Assembly (NCBI GenBank): GCA_948144175.1
Contig: CANXME010002675.1
Coordinates: 682,001-746,000, forward strand
Length of the DNA stretch: 64,000 bases
Reading direction: 5' to 3'
DNA from: Closterium sp. NIES-65
Lineage: Eukaryota > Streptophyta > Zygnematophyceae > Desmidiales > Closteriaceae
Under the pieces are notes generated by a model. The model searched no databases, was not told where the DNA came from, and worked only from the letters and a program-made list of their open reading frames with translations. A program made the position numbers and the translations under genes. Shown piece by piece: positions 11,901 to 23,900 of the stretch; within the stretch, counting starts at the first letter, position 1; each line of letters begins with the position of its first letter.

Positions 11901-14900
11901 TTCGTCACAAACTAGTTTCATAAAAAAATGGTTTGGTTCAGGTAATACCGAAAGCACGCACGCCATATGCGAAGCGCACACGCGCGTGTCAGAACATATA
12001 GCTTACTTGTTTCTGTAGGCTATAGTGGGGTATCCCATAAGGGGTACAACCCAATCAGGGTTTCCTATTTGTACTCACTTCGTTCATAGTCATTTCATCC
12101 TCGTTCATTTCTTCTCATGGTATCGAGCAGGTTCCCCTGTGGGAACTGTTCGTAGGGCCCACCACCGCTACCGCTTAACTTTTTTTTCTGCCCGGAGCGC
12201 GCTCCGGGCCCTCGTACTTCCTTTTTTTTCGATCTGCCCTAGTGCTCTGACGGCCGCCCGCCCTAGCGCCCGAGCGCCGCCGCCCTTGCGCCCTGACGGC
12301 CGCCCGCCCTAGCGCCCTGACGGCCGCCCGCCCTAGCGCCCTGACGGCCGCCCGCCCTAGCGCCCTGACGGCCGCCCGCCCTAGCGCCCGAGCGCCGCCC
12401 GCCCTAGCGCCCGAGCGCCGCCCGCCCTAGCGCCCGAGCGCCGCCCGCCCTAGCGCCCGAGCGCCGCCCGCCCTAGCGCCCTGACGGCCGCCCGCCCTAG
12501 CGCCAGTGCGCCGCTCGCCCTAGCGCCCTGACGGCCGCCCGCCCTAGCGCCCGTGCGCCACTCGCCCTAGCGCCCTGACGGCCGCCCGCCCTAGAGCCCT
12601 GTCGGCCGCCCGCCCTAGCACCCGAGCGCCGCCCGCCCTAGCGCCCGAGCGCAGCCCGCCCTAGCGCCCTGACGGCCGCCCGCCCTAGCGCCCGTGCGCC
12701 GCTCGCCCTAGCGCCCGAGCGCCGCCCGCCCTTTCGCCCTTACGGCCGCCCGCCCTGACGCCTGAGCGCCGTCCGTCGTCGCCCCAGCGCCCTAGCGCCC
12801 GACGCCCGCGAGCCGCCCGTCGCAGCCGCCCGTGAGCTGCCTGTACGCCGCCCGCCGAGCCTCTCGTGCACCCGCCGTCCCTGAGCCGCCCGCGCCGCCG
12901 TCCCTGAGCCGCCTGTGCAGCCGCCCGCGAGCCGCCAGCGAGCTGCCCGTCGCGACGCCCGCGCCGCACGAGCCGCCCGTACACCTGAGCCGCCCGAGCC
13001 GCCCGAGCCGCTCGCGCCGCCCCAGCAACCCGAGCCGCCCGAGCCGCCCGAGCCGCCCGAGCCGCCCGAGCCGCCCGCGCCGCCCCAGCGACCCGAGCCG
13101 CCCGAGCCGCCCGGGCAATCTGAGGAGCCGAGCTCCTGCTCCTGCGTGGCTGCTGCTGCTCCGAGGCGTGCGCAGCTGCTGTTCTGCCGAGTTGCTGAGC
13201 CGCTGTGCTACCCGACTCTTCGTGCCCGGTGAGACAATCAGCTGCTGCAATGGCCACCCCCAGTGTCCTGTCTTTTGACACTGAGGGTCGCGCCATTGAC
13301 TTTCCAGTCTGGATTGAGGACCTGCAGCTGTACTTACTGTGCGATGCGATCGATGAGGTTTCTCTCTTTGACTTTGTCTCTGGAGCTGTCCCTGCCCCTC
13401 CTGCTGATGCTGACCCTGCTGTTCGCTCCAAGTGGGCCACACGCGATGCTGCTGCACGTCTTGCTGTGCGTCGCCACCTCCCTTCCTCCGAGCGTGCCCA
13501 CTTTAGTCAGTGCAAGACCGCTCAGGCTTGTACGACGCTGTAGTTACACGCTACTCCTCCCCTTCCTCCGCTACGCTGAGCCGCCTCATGCTACCGTTTC
13601 TCTTCCCTGACCTCGCTGCCTTTCCCACTGTCGCTGACCTCGTTACCCACCTCCGCGCTAGTGACGCTCGCTACCGCGCTGCCCTTCCTGCTGAGTTCCG
13701 CGCCGCAAACCCTCCTCCCATGTACATCACTCTCTACTTTCTTGTCACCCGTCTCCCTGAGTCCCTTCGTGTCGTTAGGGACCAGTTTCTCTCTGTCTGT
13801 CCCACCACCCTCACTGTCGACCTCCTTGAGGAGTCCCTGCTAGCGGCTGAGAAGAGCATCGTCGCTGTAGGGGCCTCTCGGGGTGACCCTCGCACCCCCA
13901 TCTTTGAGGGGTGTTCTCCTTCCCCCCTGCTGCCCTCTGTCGCCTCTGCCGCTGCGGCCGACCTCGCTGGTTTTGAGTCGGTCGGTGCGGCGTCTGCCCC
14001 CAGCGGTAGACGCCGCTCTGGCAAGGGCAAGGGGGGCAAGGGAGCGGGTGGAGCTAGAGGGGGCAGTGGAGGCGGAGGAGGTGGGGGTGGCGGAGGGAGT
14101 GGGGGTGGCGGTGGAGGTGGTGGCGGGAGTGGAGGTACTGGTGGAGGCGGTGGAGGCGGAGGTGGCGGCGGAGGCGGTGGCGGAGGAGGCGGGGGCGAGG
14201 GTACCGGTGGGGGCGGTGGCGGTGGAGACGGGGGTGGCGGTGGAGGCGGGAGTGGCGGTGGCGGCGGGGGTCGGAGTGGCTCGTCCCAGCGGAGCAGCTC
14301 TGGGGGTGGCCAGCGCCAGCAGCAGCAGCGCTCTCGCACCGTCCCCGCCCCTCAGCAGCTCCGTAAGTGGTACTTGCAGCGTCAGCGTGGTGGTGCGTTT
14401 GGTCCCTGCCCCTACGTTCTTCGCACCGGTGACCGTGCGGGGGAGAGGTGTGGAGGCACCCACGCAGCCCGCCGCTGCTTTGGCCGCCTGACCGACGCTT
14501 GGCGTCAGCAGTTTCCAGAGGCCGCTGAAATCCCCCACTGGGGGGAGCTGTCTAGGGCTGGTGTAGCCATTTATGATCTTGACTTTGATGCTATTCTTTC
14601 TGCTATGTATGCTGTGACTGTTAGTGATGAGGATGACTGTTACCGGTGTTTCCCGCCCGACCCGGGCATTGGTACTGCTGCGTCAGATGCTAGTGAGGCT
14701 GCTGCTCTAGGTGCCAGTGCGTCTGTGCTCTCAGGTACTGGTGAGTTTGCCCTCTCAGGTACTGTGTCGGCTTCGGCCTCTCACACCTTCACCCTTGACT
14801 CTGGAGCGTCTCGCTCCTTCTTTCGGGACCGCACCACTCTCACGCCGCTGAGTCGGCCGGTTGCGGTGTCCCTGGCTGACCCCTCTGGGGGGCCTGTCCT

Positions 14901-17900
14901 GTCTCGCTTCTCCACGGTCCTTCCGTGTCCTGCGGCCCCCTCTGGCACCCTGTCTGGTCTCTACCTCCCCTCGTTCTCGAAGAACCTGGTGAGTGGTGCT
15001 GACCTACAGGATGCGGGTGTCCACCAGTTCACTCCTGCTCGTCAGCGAGTGACCCACTGCACGGAGGCTAGCACGGGACGCCACCTGGCTACGTTTACAC
15101 GTCGGCCAGGGTCGAGCCTGTACACACTGACCACTGCTTCTCCTCCAGGTGCTGAGTCTGGTAGGGTCCCTTCGTCTGGTCAGGTGTTTGCCGCAGCGTC
15201 CAGGTCTGGTCCTGAGTCTGCCCCCTGTTCGTGTCGTCGTCTGTCTCACGAGACCCTCCTCTGGCACCACCGCCTTGGCCACCCCTCTCTGCTTCGGCTC
15301 AGAGGCATGGCCTCCCGTCTTCTTGTGTCTGGTCTCCCCCGGTCTCTACCTCCCCTTCCTCAGGGCCCTGGCCCTGCCTGTGTCCCCTGTGTCGAGGGGC
15401 GCCAGCGTGCTGCCCCTCACTCCTCCCAGTTTCCTCCGACAGAGGCCCCGTTGCAGACGCTTCACATGGACGTGTGGGGCCCAGCCCGCGTCCGTGGACA
15501 GGGTCAGGAGCGCTACTTCCTGCTCGTTGTTGACGACTACTCGCGTTACACCACGGTCTTCCCCTTGCGCAGCAAGGGTGAGGTCACTGAGGTGCTGATC
15601 GACTGGATCCGCGCAGCTCGTCTTCAGCTCAGGCAGAGCTTTGGCTCCGACTTTCCTGTGTTGCGTCTGCACTCGGACAGAGGCGGAGAGTTCTCCTCTG
15701 GCCTTCTGCGTGCCTACTGTCGTGCACGAGGCATCCGCCAGTCCTTCACGCTTCCGGACTCCCCGCAGCAAAATGGGATTGCTGAGCGCCGCATTGGCAT
15801 GGTCATGGACGTCGCCCGTACGTCCATGATGCATGCGGCTGCCCCCCATTTTCTGTGGCCGTTTGCGGTCAGGTACGCCGCGCATCAGATCAACCTCCAC
15901 CCCAGGGTCTCCAGGCCGGAGACCTCCCCAGCCCTGCTGTGGACGGGGAAGGTTGGCGATGCGTCGGCGTTCCGGGTCTGGGGATCTCGGGCGTTTGTCC
16001 GCGACTTGTCTGCGGACAAGCTGTCCCCTCGCGCTGCTCCCTGCGTCTTCCTGGGGTTCCCCCCCGACGCCCCTGGGTGGCAGTTCTACCACCCCACCTC
16101 TCGACGTGTTCTGTCCTCCCAGGACGTCACGTTCGACAAGTCGGTACCCTACTACCGCCTCTTCCCCTACCGCACTCCGTCCCTCCCCCCACCCCCGCTC
16201 TTCTTGGTACCAGGTCCCCCCCCGGTAGACCCCCTCCCCCCTCAGGGTCCTGCCCCTTCAGGTGTGTCCCAGGTAGACGCGGTCGAGCCTGTCGAGGTCA
16301 CTGGTGACTCTGGTGCTGCTGCGGGAGCTGAGCCTGGGGGTGCGGAGCCTGGGGGTGCGGAGTCTGGGGGTGCTGTGCCTGGGGGTGCGGAGCCTGGGGG
16401 TGCGGAGTCTGGGGGTGCTGAGCCTGGGGGTGCTGAGCCTGGAGGTGCCGAGCCTGGGGGTGCTGAGCCTGGGGGTGCTGAGCCTGGGGGTGCTGAGCCT
16501 GGGGGTGCTGAGCCTGGGGGTGCTGTGCCTGGGGGTGCTTCGTCTCGCCGGGAGCCACTCTCCCCACAGGAGCTGCGTGAGTGGTTTGCCAGGCGCTGGA
16601 GGCGTGCTGCTGGTGCTGGTGGTTCTTCGGCTGCAGAGGGTACTGCTGCCGCGCGTCCCGGAGGTGCTCGTACTGTGGGTGCTGGAGCTGCTGGGTCTGA
16701 GGGTTCTCCTGGAGCTGGTGCTGCTGAGGGTGTTGGCGCTGTGCGTGCCGCTGGCGGTCCGACTGACAGTGCTCCTGGTGCTGCTGCTGGAGGTTCTGGT
16801 GCTGCTGCTAGAGGTTCTGGTGCTGCTGGAGGTGCTACTGTAGTGGGTGCTCCTGCTGGGGGTACTGGTGCTGTTCCTGCTGTTTCTGGCGTCGCCGCGC
16901 GGCCCCGACCGTACTTCGTTCCGCTCCTGCAGCAGGTTCTTGGTCTTACACCTCCTCCTCCCTTAGAGGGTCCGCAGCCTGTCCGGTCACAGCCACAGCT
17001 ACAGCCTACCTCCCCTTTGCCTGCTCCTTCTCCCTACGCTGGTCCGACTGGAGGTCTTACTGAGCGTCGTGAGCCTGCGTCTCGTCCTGCGTTGCCTGTT
17101 CGTACTGAGCGCGCTAGTGGTCGCGGGTCGCGTCAGCGTCCTCCTCCTGTCCCTGGCACGCACCGGATGTCACTGCGTCCGTCCACTGCTCCTCTACGTG
17201 CCCCTTTGCCTTCTCCTCCTGCTTCCTCTCTTCCTGCTCTTGCCGACCCGGAGTCGGACTCTCTTCGTGCTGCCAGTCCTACTGTCACGCGTCTTCTTGC
17301 TACTGCTGTCACTGACTCTTCCTTCGGGTCGTCTGCTGCGTCTGCCCTTGTCACTGAGCTTGTCGACTTTGCTGCGCGCTGTCGTCTAGACTACGCTGCC
17401 AGTCTTGTCGGTGAGTCTGAGTCTGCGTGTCCTCCGTCCGTCGGGGGTGAGTGTGCCCTCGGCACGGACGTCCTTGAGGACAGGCAGGAGGAGTTCCAGT
17501 GTCTGGCAGCCGCTTCACCTCATCTCGCGTCTGTACTGCTAGCCCCTGAGGGAGACCCGGATGCACCAGACATCCCGACTCCGCGCTCTTACGCGGAGGC
17601 GATAGAGGGTCCCTACTCCTCTCAGTGGCAGGCAGCTACGGATGCAGAGATGGCTTCCTGGAAGTCCACAGGCACCTACGTCGACGCTGTTCCCCCTCTT
17701 GGGGCGAACATCGTCAGTGGCATGTGGATTTTCAGGGTGAAGCGGCCGCCGGGTTCACCGCCTGTCTTCAAGGCGCGTTACGTGGCTCGTGGCTTCAGTC
17801 AGCGGCAGGGGTTTGACTACTTTCAGACCTTCTCCCCCACCCCAAAGATGACTACTCTTCGGGTTCTGCTGCACGTTGCTGCTCACCGTGACTACGAGCT

Positions 17901-20900
17901 GCACTCTCTCGACTTCAGCACAGCTTTCTTGCAGGGCAGTCTGCACGAGGAGATCTGGCTGCGTCGCCCACCTGGCTTCACTGGGTCTTTCCCTCCTGGT
18001 ACCCAGTGGAGTCTCCGGCGTCCAGTCTACGGTCTCCGCCAGGCGCCTCGTGAGTGGCACGACACACTGAGGACTACGCTCGCGGCACTTGGGTTTGCTC
18101 CGTCTACTGCCGACCCGTCGCTGTTTCTGCGCACCGACACCTCTCTGCCGCCGTTCTACATCCTCGTGTACGTCGACGACTTGGTCTTTGCCACAGCTGA
18201 CACTGCTGGACTCGCCTACGTGAAGTCCGAGCTGCAGAAGAGACACACGTGCACTGACCTGGGTGAACTGCGTAGCTACCTTGGCTTGCAGATCACCCGG
18301 GACAGAGCGCGCCGCACCATTACCCTGACTCAGTCACACATGGTGCAGCAGGTCCTTCAGCGCTTCGGCTTCACGTACTCCTCGCCTCAGGCCACTCCTC
18401 TGCCTACTCGCCACTCACTCTCAGCTCTGCCTTCGGATGAGTCCGTAGAGTCGAGTGGCCCGTTTGCAGAGCTTGTTGGCTGCCTCATGTACCTGATGAC
18501 CTGCACACGTCCTGACCTTGCATACCCTCTTAGCATTCTCGCACGCTATGTTGCTCCTGGGAGACACCGACCAGAGCACATGGCTGCATCGAAGAGGGTG
18601 TTGCGCTACTTGTGCAGCACGTCGGGCATGGGGCTAGTGCTTGGAGGGCGCAGTCCAGTGGTCCTCACTGGGCACGCAGACGCTTCTTGGGCTGACGACC
18701 AGGCTACGCAGCGGTCGTCACAGGGTTACACCTTCAGCCTTGGTTCCGGCTCTGTTTCGTGGCGGGCTACCCGCTCGTCTTCTGTTCTCGGCTCCAGTTG
18801 TGAGGCTGAGATCTACGCTGGGGCTATGGCTGCGCAGGAGTTACGTTGGCTCACCTACCTGCTGACCGACCTTGGAGAGCAGCCTCGTTCTCCTCCAGTC
18901 CTGTATGTAGACAACAAGGCCATGCTGGCCTTGTGTCGAGAGCAGCGACTGGAGCACAGAACGAAGCACATTGCTCTCCGCTACTTTCTTGCTCGTGAGC
19001 TACAGCAGCGTGGACAGTTGCGACTTGCGTACGTGGCCTCTGAGGCCAACACTGCTGATGTCTTCACCAAGGCACTTGCGCCTTGTGATCATCAGCGTTG
19101 TTGCACGCAGTTGGGTCTTGTGCCTGTCTTGCCTCACTTGCTCTCCTCTTGACCTTGCTTGTACCTTCGCCTATATATACTCTTGTTCTTGCTTGTTTGC
19201 CTCTTGTATATCTCTATATATGATCTTGCATGTGAACTGGCCTTCTGGCCTTTGAACTTGTGCTCGGAATGCGTGGTGACTTTGTGATCCACCCTGAGCT
19301 TTGCTTTGCTTTGCTTGACTGGTCTTGTGACCCCTTGTTCTCCCCCACTTTGCCTATGGGGGTGTGTCAGAACATATAGCTTACTTGTTTCTGTAGGCTA
19401 TAGTGGGGTATCCCATAAGGGGTACAACCCAATCAGGGTTTCCTATTTGTACTCACTTCGTTCATAGTCATTTCATCCTCGTTCACTTCTTCTCAGCGCG
19501 CGTGCTTAATAATAAGGAAACTGACAACGCGATAGAGTGAAAATGCGAAATCAGGGAAGCGGACAGTGGGAACAAGACTGGGAGAAACGGGAGGAGAATT
19601 GTCAAACAAATAATGGGAATTGCTCAGAGGAGAGAGGAGATTTCCTACATTTCCAAGGATGTAGCTTTTGATCTATCTTACGACAGCCCTAGGTGATGCC
19701 TAGGAGAGTAGGTAAGGTAGGTTGACAAGTGACTCGAACATGTTTTGTTTGACACAATTTGACTAAACAAGTTGAACTGAACCAGATTGTTTGACCCGAA
19801 GAATTATATTTTGTAACTTACATGTTTGAGTCAAACAAAACCTGTTTTCTGTTCGACTCAAACATGGTTGAAATTTGCCCATGCCTAGATACGGATCGGG
19901 TCGGGTCGGGTCGGGATGACCCGGTCAGGTCGAGCCCACTACGGGGGCAACCTGCCTCAGCAAAATACCGGGGGTCGACCTGACCGGACATTACGCTATT
20001 TTAAGGCCTAGTCTCTGCACAACCTTTGTAATCTTCTCTCCATTCCTTTCATTTCCTTTTGTTGCTATCTTGACTTCGCGTTGCCCTTTCCCTTTCCTAT
20101 GCTCAATCCCCGCACAAATTAGGATTTGTCTTGGAGCAAGAACACGCCTCTCCTCACTTCTCTTGCCCCCCTCTATCCCATGGCATTGTCAAAACACATC
20201 TCATGAAGAAAGTCCCTTGCACAGCCTTACATTAACAGGAATTTTGCCTGCCAATAAAGTTGTTTGCTCTTATACCAGAACTGTATCTGACTCATGCATG
20301 CCCTGTTGTGATCATTGGCGCAGAAATCTTTACGAAAATCAGCTCACTGGCTCAATCCCCACTGCAATCACCAACCTTGCAAACCTAGTCGTCATGTAAG
20401 TAGAGATGAGCAGGTGGTGGTGAGCCCTGTAGAAGATGGATAGGTGAACATCAGGGCACAATGGGAAGAAGATCATATCCTTAGCGAGAAGATGGTACAA
20501 GCCTCAGAGGCGAGGCAGAGTGTTCTCTAATCATAATATCTTGGGAAGTAGTGTAGCCATAGATGTATGGCTGAACACTTGAGGCTAGCTGCCGCCCTAT
20601 AAGTTGAGGGCAAGGCTAGCCAACCTTGCCAAGCTAGCAAGTGAGGCCTCTTGTTGCACATGCAGGTCAGGCTGGAACATATGGCACACCATAGGGGCCA
20701 GAAATGTGAATATGGAATGCCAGAAATGTGAATAAGGAATGCCAGAAATGAGAATAAGGAATGCCAGAAATGTGAATAAGGAATGCCAGAAATGTGAATA
20801 AGGAATGCCAGAAATGTGAATAAGGAATGCCAGAAACGTGAATAAGGAATGCGAGAAATGTGAATATAGAACATATGGCGCATCATAAGTGGCAAGGCCA

Positions 20901-23900
20901 GCAGTGACCACACTTCACGGTAGTTGAGTGTGGTGGGGTATGGACATCCCATGGTGAGCATAAATATGAGAGGAGAAAGTGCAGTGTCTAAACTGATCCA
21001 CTTTGGTTTGAAACAAACCAGCTCGTGATTGGATGTTAGAGTGGCCAAACCCAAACCTGATTGGGTTCGAGCCCCACTAATCAGCGCCGAACCGTTCAAG
21101 TTCGGTTGCCTGGACCGAATGTAAACAACAGTGTACTTAAGCAGCTGTAGGCTGCCTACTGATTCAAAATCAGTACGACACACACATAACTAGGGTGTTG
21201 TTACTGGAGACGTTGAATTGCCATATAATGGGATCCGCTGTTCCACTGAGTCTAAGTTGCGCAATCGTCAATTCAAGGGTAACCTGTTTGACCCGAAACT
21301 TGAGCTTCTTGAATGCTCGACCCGTTCATCATTGCGGGTCACTCATCTTTGCAAGCTTCTTGCGTCCTTCTCTTCCTCCCTTCACAGCACTCTGTCTCGT
21401 TGTTTTCTGTCCCTATTCCTCTATATAGTTTCCGCCTCTCTGACACCCTCTCCCGTGTTCTCTTCCTTGGGCCATTCTATATGTCAATGGCACTCCTTGG
21501 GGCACACAAAGTGCATGTTGCTTCTCACATCTTCTGCTCCCACCTATCCTATGCCAGCGTTAGCTCACATTCACGGACAATGTCCATGTTGCTGCATTTC
21601 ATTCCTTCGTTGCATTCTCGGAAATCTCGCCCTCAAGTGGAGCTGCGCTGGTTGAGCTTCCTGTGCCTACTACACGCGCATTCATGCTCATCGTGGCAGA
21701 GATCTCAGTAGCAATCAACTCACTGGCACAATTCCAGCTTTAATGGGGCACTTTGCAGACCTGACTTATTTGTAAGCTCCCGGCAAGGCCTATGCTTGGC
21801 TGTACTCTAGCTTATTCTCGTCTCTAGTGTCCGCCATTTCTCCTTCTTTTGATGCTAGTCCTGTCCTATGCCATCCATTCTCCTCTCTTCCTTCTTATCC
21901 AGGTCTCTCATGTGTTCGTCCTCGTGACCATTCTACGCGTGGATGGCACTAGGGCACTTACAGAGCACATCTTTCCTCACTTCTCGTGTCCCCATCTATC
22001 CCTTGCCACTGTCCGCACACATCTCACTGACAATGTCCATCGTGCTGCGTTTCATGCCGTTCTTACATTCGAAGTAATTTCGCATCGTAATGGAGTTGCT
22101 TGTTCCAACTGAGCTTGGTGCCATGCAAACTTGAGGTTCCTGCATCCACCGCATGCCCATTCATGAGCAAATCCCGAACACGAACGAGCTTGGGTCGATC
22201 GTCTATTGAACTCGTTTAGCGGGCGAACTGAACGTGTTTGGTTTCGGCCCAAAAGCTTCTATAAAATTTTTGTCGGGGTGTTAGTCTTTGTAGGTGAACA
22301 CTTATGTATTTGCCTCGAACACCACAATCATGTTCGAGGCAAACATGTTTGTGTGTGTTCGCCTAGGGGGTGCATTTCGCTTTAGTCACATTACAGACGA
22401 CATTCAATTCTGCAATGTACTTGAGAACCTTACTCCTTGAATATTTCGATTACAACGATTGTCAATGAAATGAAGCCCCAGCAAGGTATAACGGAGGAGG
22501 ACCTAGCTAGGCGGGAACCTCAGTAGGCAAGGTTGGGTGCTGGTCTGGAAATGCCAAGCCCGAAGGCAACGCGAGTCAGTGGCCTCAGGTGGCGAGGTCA
22601 TCGGATCGAGCCTAGTCTTCCAAAAAGGTGAAGCGTTGTTGCGTAAGCTCAGAAAGGAATAGAAAAAATTTATAGAATGCCCTTTAGCCTTTTGGCCAAT
22701 CACAGACGTGAGTGCGAATTTTTAGAACGGATCTATTTGATCCAGTATTGGCAACATGCGTAGCTTGTAACGTATGTCAGTATTTGGGCACCAGGTTTCC
22801 TTCTGAGGAATCACCCGATGCTGGCATTGGTATTCCCTTCCTTTTACCTGACATTCCTTGCTTCCCTTTGCCATGCAGGCATGAGATAATGATCAAACAT
22901 GTGTTCGGTTCAACTAGAACACGTAGCTATTCAATTCAACCATGTTCGTTTCGCTCGAGAATTTCAGCCATGGAGAGTTGAACAAAAAAATGTTTGACTG
23001 CACATGTTGTGCGTCGCAAAGACTCTTGTGTTCACGTCAACAATCACGCGGCTTGGGACGCGCTGGTTGACATTCTAGATCCATATTTTTTTTAGCTCAT
23101 ACGCCCTCATGCCCGCCCCACAAGGCTCCGTTCTCATGTTTGATTATAAGAAGCCAACTTGTTGATTTTTTTTAGAGTAATCGGTCTTTTACCCGCCGTA
23201 TACCGTGTTCGACACGGGGCGTCGATGAACACCAATGTGTTTGTCAACGATTTGACCCGCGACCAATGTTTAGGTCGCGGGTCAGTGTGCTTGGGCTCAT
23301 TTTTCGAGCGAGCATCACTTCTCCATCATAGACATATAGTACAACTTTCCACACTTTTCCTGCCCTCATCTATCCCCTGCCGTTATCAGCACACTTCCCG
23401 TGGACGTTGTCCATCACTCTGCCATTCTTGACTTGTTTGCGATTTCAGGGATATTGCCTCCCATTATGATTGTAGTTACTTCTTCCTATCTGCTGCTCGT
23501 TGCCATGCAAACCTGAGCTTCGTGTATGTACCGCATGCCCGTTCACGCCCATCGTGGAAGAGATCTTTCGAGCAATCAGCTCTCTGGTGCAATTCCCACT
23601 GCAATAGGCAACCTTTCAAACATGAATTACCTGTAAGCCCCTTTGCTTGGCTGTGTTTCCCTTTCTGCGCTTCTCTTTCACTTTGTATCCTGCATATAAG
23701 CTATATAGATTGGGTATAGTGTGTAAAAATTTGAGGTAAATTCTATGAAATAAATAATGAGCTCAAGGTACATCAGAAACGGCTTGAAATGAATGGGAAG
23801 ACCGATCTCAAACAGGCTGAAATCTTCAATTGGTGAGATCAGCTGAAGTGATTGAACCCTAAACAGAATGTTGAGTTTTTGGCTCACAATTGGGTAAGGT

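Larger units (their letters stand above)
11987..19495 (+). mobile_element. Copia LTR retrotransposon copy B, nearly whole
   Basis: This is a full-length Ty1/Copia element of about 7.5 kb: 131-bp LTRs, an initiator tRNA-Met primer site, a long GC-rich leader, gag, protease, integrase, RT and RNase H. The 5-bp duplication GCGCG flanks it (11982-11986 and 19496-19500). The two LTRs show one visible difference, so the insertion is recent. It looks nearly whole, with about one break in the coding region. It lies in the receptor-kinase intron between LRR exons L8 and L1'. Confidence 0.93.

Noticed and set aside
12685-13457. Long minus-strand open frames over the Copia leader (also 29878-30641)
   Set aside because: They are products of the GC-rich tandem repeat. 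The frames are Arg/Ala/Gly runs opposite a well-defined plus-strand element.
13734-14538. Proline- or Thr/Ala-rich minus-strand frames opposite gag (also 30776-31663)
   Set aside because: They are the antisense of the polyglycine linker and neighbouring gag, purely compositional.
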